Positions 7,168 to 15,800 of a DNA stretch of 21,694 bases are shown piece by piece. The notes below the pieces were generated by a model. That model saw only the letters and a list, made by a program, of their open reading frames with translations. It did no database searches and was not told the DNA's origin. Both the position numbers and the translations under genes were made by a program. Origin of the DNA: Oscillospiraceae bacterium. GTDB taxonomy: Bacteria; Bacillota_A; Clostridia; Oscillospirales; Oscillospiraceae. Position 1 is the stretch's first letter. Each line of letters opens with the position of its first letter. Location of the stretch: NCBI GenBank assembly GCA_902795095.1, contig CADBKB010000008.1, positions 1 to 21,694 of the forward strand. Reading direction: 5' to 3'.

Positions 7168-7710
7168 ATGGAACGAAGCGACGAGGCGCTGTACGCGCGT
7201 TATCTTGCCTCCGGAGACGAGGACGCCTTCCGCGTCCTGCTCGAGCGCCACCGGGAGGGGCTGACGCTGTTCCTGCGCAGCTTCGTGCCCACCCTGGAGG
7301 ACGCCGAGGATCTGATGATCGACGCCTTCGCCGTGGCCGCCTCGGGCACCGCGGCATTCTCCGGCGGCAGCAGCTTCCGCACCTGGCTTTTCGCCATCGG
7401 CAGGAACCTGGCCCGGTCCCATCTGCGCCGGCAGAGAGTCCCCGCCCCGGAGGAGGCGCCCGGCGCCGTCACACCGGAGCTGGAGCTGCTGCGCTCGGAG
7501 CGCAGCCGACGGCTCTACGAGGCGATGGCGGGCCTGAAGCAGGAATACCGCCAGGTGCTCTATCTGCTGTATTTCGAGCAGATGAGCCAGGACGACGCCG
7601 CCCGGATCATGCGGAAAACGAAAAAACAGATCTATCATCTGACAAGCCGCGGCCGCGACGCCCTGCGCGCGGCGCTGGAAAGGACGGGATTTGAATATGA
7701 AATCCTCTGA
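7168..7710 (+). CDS. ECF-type RNA polymerase sigma factor
   Basis: This 180-aa sigma-70 family protein has only regions 2 and 4, the ECF layout. Region 2 spans about residues 4-90 (ARYLASGDEDAFRVLLERH, LEDAEDLMIDAF, FRTWLFAIGRNLARSHLRR). A short Pro/Glu linker follows at 90-105. Region 4 spans about 110-172 with the helix-turn-helix (MSQDDAARIMRKTKKQIYHL) that contacts the -35 element. The start at 7168 is set by GGTGGTGAGG just upstream; an earlier in-track start in another frame gives no sensible protein. The next gene starts inside its last codons, so they are coupled. Genes downstream include a small membrane protein and a PrsW-type protease, the usual surroundings of a sigma factor held at the membrane. 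The regulon is unknown; the second operon with the giant surface protein is the obvious candidate. Confidence 0.93.
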   Translation: MERSDEALYARYLASGDEDAFRVLLERHREGLTLFLRSFVPTLEDAEDLMIDAFAVAASGTAAFSGGSSFRTWLFAIGRNLARSHLRRQRVPAPEEAPGAVTPELELLRSERSRRLYEAMAGLKQEYRQVLYLLYFEQMSQDDAARIMRKTKKQIYHLTSRGRDALRAALERTGFEYEIL

Positions 7711-8017
7711 GCAGCAAATGGAGATCATCCTCCGCCGCGCCGAAGCCCTCCGGCGCAGGCAGAAGCTCCTGTACGCCCTGCGCGCCGAGGCCGCCTGCGG
7801 CGCGGTATGCGCCGCGCTTCTGGTGCTGGTTCTCACCCACATCCCGTCGCCGGAGGCTTCCGTCGGCGGCATGAGCGGGTATGGCAGTCTGATTCTCTGG
7901 ACGCACGCGGTCTGGGTGGTGATCGGGGTGCTGTCCTTCGGCCTGGGGATATGCGTGACGCTGCTGTGCCAGCACCTGCGCAAAATGAGAGAAACGGAGC
8001 GAAACCATGGATCCTGA
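7697..8017 (+). CDS. Small two-TM protein A, candidate anti-sigma / PrsW substrate
   Basis: This 106-aa protein has a basic, helical cytoplasmic N-terminus (residues 1-30, rich in Arg, Lys and Glu). TM1 (about 32-49) is followed by a short outside loop containing HIPSPEASVGGMSGYG, then TM2 (about 70-91, VVIGVLSFGLGICVTLLC) and a short charged tail. It starts inside the sigma gene (14-bp overlap) and overlaps the next gene by 11 bp. It has no zinc-finger HxxxCxxC anti-sigma motif and no family was recognised. A clear paralogue lies at 9539-9865, sharing the loop motif SGYGxxxL and FGLGxCxTLLC in TM2. Position directly after an ECF sigma and before a PrsW-like protease makes an anti-sigma role plausible, but this is inference. 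A TTG six bases upstream is a possible but less likely start. Confidence 0.85.
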   Translation: MKSSEQQMEIILRRAEALRRRQKLLYALRAEAACGAVCAALLVLVLTHIPSPEASVGGMSGYGSLILWTHAVWVVIGVLSFGLGICVTLLCQHLRKMRETERNHGS

Positions 8018-8786
8018 ACTACTCGTCATTCCCCTGCTCTGCGTGCAGATCGCGGTACTGGTGTATATCATCCTGCGGACCGGCCGGCTCATCCGCGCGG
8101 ACGCCCGGCCGATGGCGGCGGTATTCTTTCTCTTCGGCCTCATCAGCCTGCTGTTCAGCGATCTGTACTGGATCACCTATGACTTTCTCCGGCCCGGCAC
8201 ACGCATGCCCTTCGCCGCCAACGAGCTCGGCGAAAACGCCTGTTTCCTGCTGCTGGGCGTCTCGCTGAATACGGTATTTCGCACCGGCAGCGCCCGGTGG
8301 GAGGCCGGTCTGACGGTCCTGTTTGCCGGCGCCTGCACTGCGCTGTGGATCGCCTGGACGGGCGAATGGGCCGATGACATCCTCACCGGCGTGTGCTTCG
8401 GCTATCTTCTGTGCTGCACCGTCCGGGCCATCAAGCTCTCCGGCGCCTTCTCCCGGATCCATTGGCTGCTCCTCGGTGCGGGCGCGGTGATCCTCATTGC
8501 CGGCCAGGCCGCCACCTTCTTTGTGCCGGAGCCAATCCGCAGCGCAGTGGATCTCGGCTGCTACATTCTGATGCTTCTGGGCATTGTGTTCTTCTTTGGC
8601 CTTCGCGCCGTCTGCGGCCGCGCCGGCATCCGGCAGGCAATCGGCCTGACCTTCGGCTGCTACTGCTGGTCGCTGTGTATGCTGTACATGAGCGCTGGGG
8701 TGTACTATGTGATCGCTTATGCGTCCGTCACCGCCTCCCTGCTGCTGATGCTTCGGGCCGTCCCAACGGAGGTGACGCAGGCATGA
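8007..8786 (+). CDS. Polytopic membrane protein of unknown function (possible sensor)
   Basis: This 259-aa protein is almost entirely hydrophobic, with about eight predicted TM segments (near residues 5-23, 35-58, 75-90, 98-118, 124-140, 150-168, 180-203, 212-250). Loops are short and there is no enzymatic motif that I recognise. It resembles 7TM/8TM sensor-like proteins in shape only. GGAG precedes the ATG by 7 bp. It overlaps the small two-TM gene by 11 bp, and its stop overlaps the start of the PrsW-like gene (ATGA), so all four genes of the operon are translationally chained. Being locked between a sigma factor and a membrane protease, it may sense a membrane or wall condition or hold the protease complex. 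No homologue-based function can be given. Confidence 0.85.
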   Translation: MDPELLVIPLLCVQIAVLVYIILRTGRLIRADARPMAAVFFLFGLISLLFSDLYWITYDFLRPGTRMPFAANELGENACFLLLGVSLNTVFRTGSARWEAGLTVLFAGACTALWIAWTGEWADDILTGVCFGYLLCCTVRAIKLSGAFSRIHWLLLGAGAVILIAGQAATFFVPEPIRSAVDLGCYILMLLGIVFFFGLRAVCGRAGIRQAIGLTFGCYCWSLCMLYMSAGVYYVIAYASVTASLLLMLRAVPTEVTQA

Positions 8787-9427
8787 TCTATGCGGAAAAC
8801 ATCCTTCTTTGCATCGCGATCCCCCTGCTGCTGGCGACGATGTTCCTCCGGCGCGACGCGCGGCGCTTCGCCGCGGCCTCCGTCCTGGGCATGGGGATCT
8901 GCCTGATCGCCGCCTACATCAGCGGCTATCTCAGCCTGGTCACCGGCATAGGCGAGAACGACACCGCCATCTTCCTCTCCCCCGTGGTGGAGGAGCTGAT
9001 GAAGTTCCTGCCGCTGCTGGTGGCGCTGTTCCTGCTGGAATCCCCGGACAATGAGCTCGTGCTCTACGGCGTGGGCGTCGGCACGGGCTTTGCCACCTTT
9101 GAAAACTGCTGCCACCTGCTGCGCGCCGGTGCGGACAGTCTGGCCTTCATCATGATCCGCGGGCTGGCGGTGGGCGTCATGCACATCGTCAGCATGCTGA
9201 CCCTGGCCCTGGGCCTGGTGATCGCCCGCAGGTTCCGGGCCCTGTCGGCGCCGGGCATCGTGGGCGCGCTGTCGCTGTCCACGACCTTCCACGCCCTGTA
9301 TAACCTGCTGGTTTCCGCGCCGGGGCTGAGCGCCGCCGTAGGCTACGGCATGCCGCTTCTGACCGCGCTGGCCCTGTTCTTCCTCTATCGCCGGCTCAGC
9401 ACCACCGCCATGAAGCCCGGAGAATGA
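8783..9427 (+). CDS. PrsW-family intramembrane metalloprotease
   Basis: This 214-aa multi-TM protein carries the PrsW signatures: EELMK at residues 70-74 (family EExxK), FATFEN at 103-108 (FxxxE) and HALYN at 170-174 (HxxxD/N), plus His134 in a TM helix. In Bacillus subtilis PrsW makes the first cut in the anti-sigma factor RsiW and so releases SigW; PrsW belongs to the CPBP/CAAX-protease superfamily. The start was chosen at 8783, where GGAGGTG sits 8 bp upstream and ATGA overlaps the stop of the preceding gene. Extending upstream gives an Arg-rich, non-membrane string antisensical to the known overlapping gene. It is the last gene of the sigma operon, followed by a strong terminator. The presumed substrate is the small two-TM protein or its paralogue (inference). 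One difference from the classical motif is Asn in place of Asp after the last His. Confidence 0.88.
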   Translation: MIYAENILLCIAIPLLLATMFLRRDARRFAAASVLGMGICLIAAYISGYLSLVTGIGENDTAIFLSPVVEELMKFLPLLVALFLLESPDNELVLYGVGVGTGFATFENCCHLLRAGADSLAFIMIRGLAVGVMHIVSMLTLALGLVIARRFRALSAPGIVGALSLSTTFHALYNLLVSAPGLSAAVGYGMPLLTALALFFLYRRLSTTAMKPGE

Positions 9428-9438
9428 CCGGGCAATAC

Positions 9439-9469
9439 CCGCCATCCGTCACCGGATGGCGGTTTTTTT
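9439..9469 (+). terminator. Rho-independent terminator of the sigma/PrsW operon
   Basis: CCGCCATCCG (9439-9448) pairs perfectly with CGGATGGCGG (9453-9462) around a 4-nt loop and is followed by seven T residues and a further T-rich run. It lies 12 bp after the PrsW-like stop. It separates the sigma operon from the following unit, which therefore needs its own promoter. Confidence 0.93.
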
Positions 9470-9538
9470 ATTTTTCGGGTGGGTAAACTCCGGCGTTTTT
9501 GCGACTAAGAAGTGAACAACATCGGAGGTGATAACGCT

Positions 9539-9865
9539 ATGCGATATCCCATGGACGACGCCATGAGAGAGATCATGGTGCGAAAGGACCGGATCGTGCG
9601 GCGGCGGGAACAGGCGCGCAGACGCAGGCTCAGCGGCGCGGCGGTGCTGCTGGCTCTGGCCCTGGTGCTGACGTTTTCAACGCTGCACCTGCCGTCGGAC
9701 CCCGCGGCGTCCGGCTACGGCGCGTTTCTTCTCTCGGCGCAGGCCGGAGGCTACGTGCTCTTGGGCATGGTGTGCTTTGGCCTGGGGGTGTGCTTCACCC
9801 TGCTGTGCTCGCGCATCCGGGAACGGAACAGGCGAAAAGGTCCAACGAAAGAGGAGGAAGAATGA
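9539..9865 (+). CDS. Small two-TM protein B, paralogue of the protein at 7697-8017
   Basis: This 108-aa protein has the same plan as its paralogue: a very basic cytoplasmic N-terminus (RRREQARRRR at about 21-30), TM1 (31-49) and an outside loop LHLPSDPAASGYG. TM2 (about 67-90, VLLGMVCFGLGVCFTLLC) is followed by a charged tail ending in EEEE. GGAGGTGAT lies 6 bp before ATG 9539; a GTG at 9512 in frame is upstream of this ribosome site and unlikely. Its stop touches the start of the giant gene (TGATG), so the two are translationally coupled. It stands first in the operon after a terminator. It may be a partner or regulator for export or stability of the giant protein, or a second anti-sigma-like factor. 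No named family was recognised. Confidence 0.87.
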   Translation: MRYPMDDAMREIMVRKDRIVRRREQARRRRLSGAAVLLALALVLTFSTLHLPSDPAASGYGAFLLSAQAGGYVLLGMVCFGLGVCFTLLCSRIRERNRRKGPTKEEEE

Positions 9866-12800
9866 TGAAAAGAAATCTGTGTCAGCGCATTGTGGCACTG
9901 CTGCTCTGCGTGCTGCTGCTGGCGTCCCCGATGACGGACGCCCTGCGCGCCGAGGCCGCGCAGCCGGAGCTTCCCGCGGCCCTGTCCACACCTGAGGGCG
10001 AGATCCCCGTGGAGGAGGACTGGGACGAGGTCTACCCCTACGGCACCTTTGCCTTCGGCACCCACCAGGCCGACGTCGCGGAGCCCGGGGCAACCACCCT
10101 CGACGGAGGCCAGATCCCAGGCGAGATCGAGATCCCGGTCTACCGTCTGGGCGGCACCGTGGGCCGGGTGACGGCAACCGTCACCTACGCCCCCGCCATC
10201 ACCACCGACCCCACGGGCGAGCAGAAGGTCTATGACTACGCCGCCTCGGGCCGGGACGACATCCGGATCGAATACGACAATCCCAGCCCCATCGCTGCCT
10301 ATCAGTCCCCCGGCATGCCGGAGGAGCTGCTCACCATGCAGCCCGGCGACCTGGCGGTGGTGGCGGACGTGGCGGAGGACCCCGACGCCGCCACCCCCAT
10401 GACCCTGCGTCTGTCCGGCGCGGCGGAGGGCCTGCGCTGGCAGGTGAAGGAGCGTGGGCTCTGGCAGGACGTCCGGGACGCCGAAGGCGATACCCTGGAC
10501 GCCGTCTGGGGCGACGTGTGGGACGCGGAAACCGACGCCTGGTCCGGCACGGACTTCCGCTGCCTCTACCGCGGGGAGGACGGGACGCTCTGCAGCGTCT
10601 CCCTGCTGGGCGAGGAATACGAGCCCATTGCCCCGCCGCCGCCCATCCCCGAGGATCTCGACGCCCAGGCCGATCCCGGCCGCACCGTACTGGAGATCGT
10701 CGAGGAGTTCGGCGTCTACGAATTCCCGCTGACCTTCGCCGACGGCGAGAGCGTCAAGTATATCCGCGTCAAGGCCCTGGACGATGCCCTGCCCGAGCTG
10801 CCGGAGATGGGCCTGTTCACCATCACCGGCTGCGTCGGCGGCGCGCTGAGCGATATGTGCAGCACCCTGACGCTCATGGTCTCGGACAACGACACAGGCG
10901 AGGCCTCCGAGGTGGGCTTTGCCGCGGAAGAAATGACCTTTGACCGCGCAGAGGGCGCGATCCGCGTGCCCGTGGTGCGCACCGGCGGCAAGACCTACAA
11001 CGTCACCGTTCACTATGAAACCGTGGACGGCACAGCCGTACAGGGCGTGGACTACGCCAGAGCCGAGGGCGATCTGGCCTTCGCCGGCTCCCTCGACGAG
11101 GCCTCGATCCCCATCGAGCTGATCGCCGGCGCCGGGAGCGGCGACAAAACCCTGACGCTGGTCCTCTCGGATCTGCGCGGCGGCGGCGAGCTGTGCTCGC
11201 TGGGCGCCTCGGAGATCACAGTGACCCTGACCGGTGAGAGCGCCGATCCCGCCAGCCCCACCGGACTGAACCTGGCTTCGGTGCTCGCCGGCGGCGACGG
11301 CGAGGCCGTCGCCATGGAAACGGCGGCCGAAGCGCTGATCCCGGAGGCCGGGACCGTCCGTGCGGACACCCAGGCCGGGGAAACCGCAACGCTGTCGGCG
11401 GACCTGCTTCCGGCGGAACCCGCCAGGAAGAGCTACGTGGTCAATCCGCATTTTGTCTTCCGTCGGGCGGATCTTGCCCCGGAAAACGATTCCGGGGAAG
11501 CCGGAACAAACGGAGCTTCGGAGACAGGCTCGGGCCAGGCCGTGTCCGGCAACCCGAAATACGAAGAAAAGCTCGATGCGTATATGAAAACCGGCTACTG
11601 GGCCGACTGGGAAGTCGCCCTGGGCTCCATGCCCATCGACAATGAAGGCTATCAGCTGCGCGAGGGCAAAAGCACCCAGAACTACCGCAGCAAGCTCACC
11701 GCCTGGACGACCCGCACCGCCACAAACAACAACGGCGGCGAAATCCTGGTGCAGGACCTGAAGGACTTCTCCTACTCCACCGAGAGCGGCACGGAGATCA
11801 TTCCCGACTACACCCGGATCTCGGCCAATTTCGACAGCCGCGCGGAGCTTGTCGTCGGCAACGGCACGCTGTATTCCGACTACATTTTCATCACCCGCCT
11901 TGCTGAGGTGGGCCAGAAGGCCACCAACATCTTTGAAAGCAACAAATGGCTGCGGCCTCACGTCTCGTTCTGGTCCACGGTACGCGGCACTGAGATGGAC
12001 ACGCTGGAGACAAAGTATGAGGTTTACGGCGTAAAGGACCGCCGCTACTTCTGGTACAGCCAGGGCGGCTACAACGATGCCGGCACATGGGTGAGCGGTG
12101 CAGCCTATGGCGGGGATCGGGGCAAGGACGTCTTCGGCGGCATGGAATATGTCACCGAGGAGCCCCTGCGCTGGGGCAAAGTGGCGGAGATGGACATGGA
12201 ATTTGCCATGCGTGACCAGTGGAAGGATGAATCCGGCTCCTGGAACGAGACCTGCGGCGACAACGACCACACCTCCGTGGACGTGCTCACCTATGCCTTC
12301 GCCCGCCGGACCTTCCGCACCACCGGCGGCGATCACGGCATCGGCCTGGTGCTCTACACCGCCAACGACGCGAACGAGCCCGGGAATTATACAAAAATCC
12401 AGCCCGGCAGCGCACTCCCGGCAGGGGAGCAGTCTCTCTATGATACCCTCACCCCGGCCATCTCCATCGTGGAAGGCGCCGGCGGCGTCTCCGACTCGGG
12501 CGAGCTCTATGTGGGCTCCCGTCTGAAGATCGACGCGTCGGGCATCAGCGGCTTCGACATCCCGAACGACGGCGTATTTATGACCAATCGGGCCGGTGAA
12601 AAAGTCGGCACCGTGGAGTGCAAAAACCAGGTATTCTATATCACCATGCAGTGGGACGGCATGACCCAAAGCGCCCTGGACGACGAGTACCAGCTCAACA
12701 TCCTGCTGGAGCGGAGCCAGAGCCTCAAGGTGGATATCGTACCCTCCACGCCCCACGCCGCGGACGGCGCCACCGCGGACAGCGCCTATGAGGATACCTT

Positions 12801-15800
12801 CTCCTCCCTGTTCCGCCTCACCGACGGTGTTGAGGACGGCGGATTCATCGCGCGGACCATCGACGTCACCTGCTCGAAGCTGGCGGACGAGGCAACGTCC
12901 CAGACGTCGAAGCTGCTTGCAAGCTATTTCCCCGATACCATCACCTATTATCTGTCCCGCGGCGCCTTCGGCACCGGTGACCAGGGCGTATACACCGTCA
13001 CCAACAAGCTGAAAAACATCCAATCCGTCAACTTCAACCAGGATCCCGACGACGTGATCCTCTACAACGGCTGCCGCTACGCCGGCAACGAGGATATTCC
13101 TCTGACCGAGGCGGATATGAGCTCGGAGGCGCCTGTCTTCACCTTCATCGACGCCGCCAACCTGGATGACGTCAGCTCCATGGCGGTGCTCATCGACCAT
13201 GTAGAGGTCTACTATGACGGCGACGGCAACAACGCCATCGACGGCGCGCTGGACGCCAAAAACCGATTCGTCCTGTCGGAGGGCAGCAAGGACCGGTTCG
13301 TGGCCCTGGTGGACGGCGACTATCCCGAAAGCTATTTCACCGCCCACAAGGACGCCGACGGGACCATCCACCAGCACTTCTTCAAGGTCTTTCTGACCCT
13401 GCGCCCCCGGGCGCTGCAGGCGCCCGCCGGGCAGGACCAGCAGGCGCAGTCCCAGCTCCTGCCCGCCTTCCTCAGCGCCGTCACCGATGAGACGGCGGCA
13501 GCGGCCCTGACCGACGAGCAGCGCGCGATCCGCTACGTCCGGGGCGTCAACACCGACGGCCATCCCATGTACGGCGCCGAGGCCACAAAAATCACCTACA
13601 TAGACATCCCCCTGGGCGGCGACGTGGGCGAGAAGACCATGCACACCGTGACCACAGCCAAGCTGGACGCCGAGGGGGAGATCACCGGCTCATCCACCGC
13701 CGCCGAATACGGCTGGACGCCGGAGTACACCGGGCAGCTCCTGGTGCCCTACGACAACCCCACGCCCATTACAGACACCAACAACATCACCGGCGGGGCG
13801 GTGTCCATCGCCGGTGAGAACCCGGCGCTGCGCGCCGACGGCACCTATGCCTATTCCAAGGCGGGCCGCGACAACGTGAACGCCAGCCTGGCCTCCTTCT
13901 CAGGCCGCACCACCTTCGCCATCGGCATCCAGCCGCAGGTCAAGCCCACCGAGGCAACGCCCGCCACCAAGGCGGCAACCCAGTCCGGCATCGACTCGCT
14001 GGATGACATCCATCCCGAGACACTCTCCGTGGGCACCGTCACCTCCACCCCCGGGGCCGACGGCGTCATGAATCAGCAATCCGGCGGCGACGCGGGCAGC
14101 ACCGACGGCAAGGGCCCCGGCGAGGACATCGGCCATGACGAATTCAGCCCCGATCTGGGCGTGGAGCTGCCGTCGCTGGAGTTTGAGCTGGGCGACTATG
14201 CCAAGATCATCATCGACGGCTACCAGGTGGGCTTCGCCATCGGCATCCCCATCTATAAGTATGAGGATACCAAATACTCCGGCTCCCAGCAATCCTCCAC
14301 GGATTCCGACGGGACAAAAACCTCGTCCTACAAGGACGAAAACGGCAACACCATCACCGACAAAGAAAAGAAGGACGGCACCAAAACCCACTCCACTACC
14401 ACCAGTACCCCGGACCCCAAGGACCCCAATCTCCGCACGGAGCTCACCCAGACCGAAATCACCAAGCCCGACGGCACCAAGGGCTATTACAACTCCACCA
14501 CGACGTATAAGAAGGACAGCGACGGTAAGGAGCATGCCATCAACCGCACCGTGGACACCAACCAGCCCAACACCCCCTCGGATCCGCCCGAAGAGAAAAA
14601 GAACGGCTTCGTCGAAGCCCACGGCCAGATGGCGACCCTCAATGAATTCCGCAAGGCCCTCATGAGCCCCCTCAAGGGCTCCATGAAGAAATTCACCGAC
14701 GATTTCTGGAGCCAGGACAACGACGACAGCCTGAAGAACGCCAAGAACGGCAACGCCACATCCCAGAAGGTGGAGGTCAGCTTCACAGTGCAGATCTCCA
14801 TGATGTTCGAGTTCAACCCCATCGACAACGGCTACTATTTCAAGAACGCGGGCCTTGCCGCCACCCTGGGCGTGGAGTTCACGGTCCAGCATCGCTTCAC
14901 TCCCTGTCCCCTGGTCTACGTCTATGTGAAGATCGGCCTGGAGATCGAGGCAAAGGTCTCCCTGAGCGTGCTGCGCACCGCCAAGGAGGGCAAGGCGATC
15001 ACCGGCTTCCAGCAGGGCAGCCTCGCGGGCCTGTCCCGGGGCGAAACGGCGATATTTGCGCTGGATATGCGCAAGGCAAAGGAAAATCCCGACGCAATAA
15101 GCATGGAGGGAAGCAAAAACTGCCGGGGCTTCCATCTGACCCTGGACGGCAAGGTCTATATGGAGGTGTTCGACAACGCCAGGTGCAGCGGCAAGGCCCT
15201 GACGTCCGGCGCCCTGACCGGCGACGGCAGCGTCAAGGAGGTGCTGTACAAGGACTACAACAAGCAGGTCTACGTCCGTCTGACCCCCGTGGGCGCCGTC
15301 ACGGCCTCCGACCTGCGGCCCGTCGTCGGCGCCGCCAGCAAGGTGGTCTTCGACGGTCTGTCCATCACCCCGGGCATCAGCCTGGAGGCCGGCGTCGGCG
15401 TCGGCATCGAGGTGGCCCACTTTGAGCTCTTCCTCCGCACAAGCATCGCCATCACCATGACCATGGGCGGCTACCTGGAGGAGACGGAGAAATACGAGGG
15501 CTTCTACATCTCGGACTTTGAATGGTCCCTGGCCCTGGGCTTCCACCTTGTGATCGCGTTCTTCAATTTCTCCATGGACTGCATCGCCATCGGCGTACAG
15601 GGCCAGCAGCACGGCACCGGGGGCTGGTTCAACTGGGATATCACCGCCTCCGCCGCCAACGGCGCCAAGGTCCTCTGGGAGAAGAGCACCTACACCTCCG
15701 CCGACGCGAAGTCACTGCCCGACGAGCCCAAGCCGCCCACGGGCGTGAACATCGGCCAGGAGGACAACGGCATCCGCTTCTACAACGCCGACGGCACCGC

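Noticed and set aside
8393..8782. N-terminal extension of the PrsW-like protein
   Set aside because: The extension is Arg/Pro/Leu-rich and overlaps the polytopic gene in another frame. A GGAGGTG site and an ATGA overlap support the start at 8783.
9484..9504. AAACT and CGACTA as an ECF-type -35/-10 pair before the second unit
   Set aside because: The spacing (about 13 bp) is shorter than usual for ECF promoters. It is mentioned only as a possible shared string, not called as a promoter.
9772..9864. N-terminal extension of the giant protein to 9772
   Set aside because: It would precede the signal peptide with a non-hydrophobic tail overlapping the two-TM gene. GAGGAGG directly before 9862/9865 fixes the start.
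9751..13644. 1297-codon minus-strand open frame, and similar ones at 13900-15612, 15712-17715 and 18235-21528
   Set aside because: These are antisense shadows of the giant gene, rich in Gly, Val, Ala and Asp-His patterns, with no ribosome site, domain or signal. The + strand has a signal peptide, Calx-beta and SLH domains.
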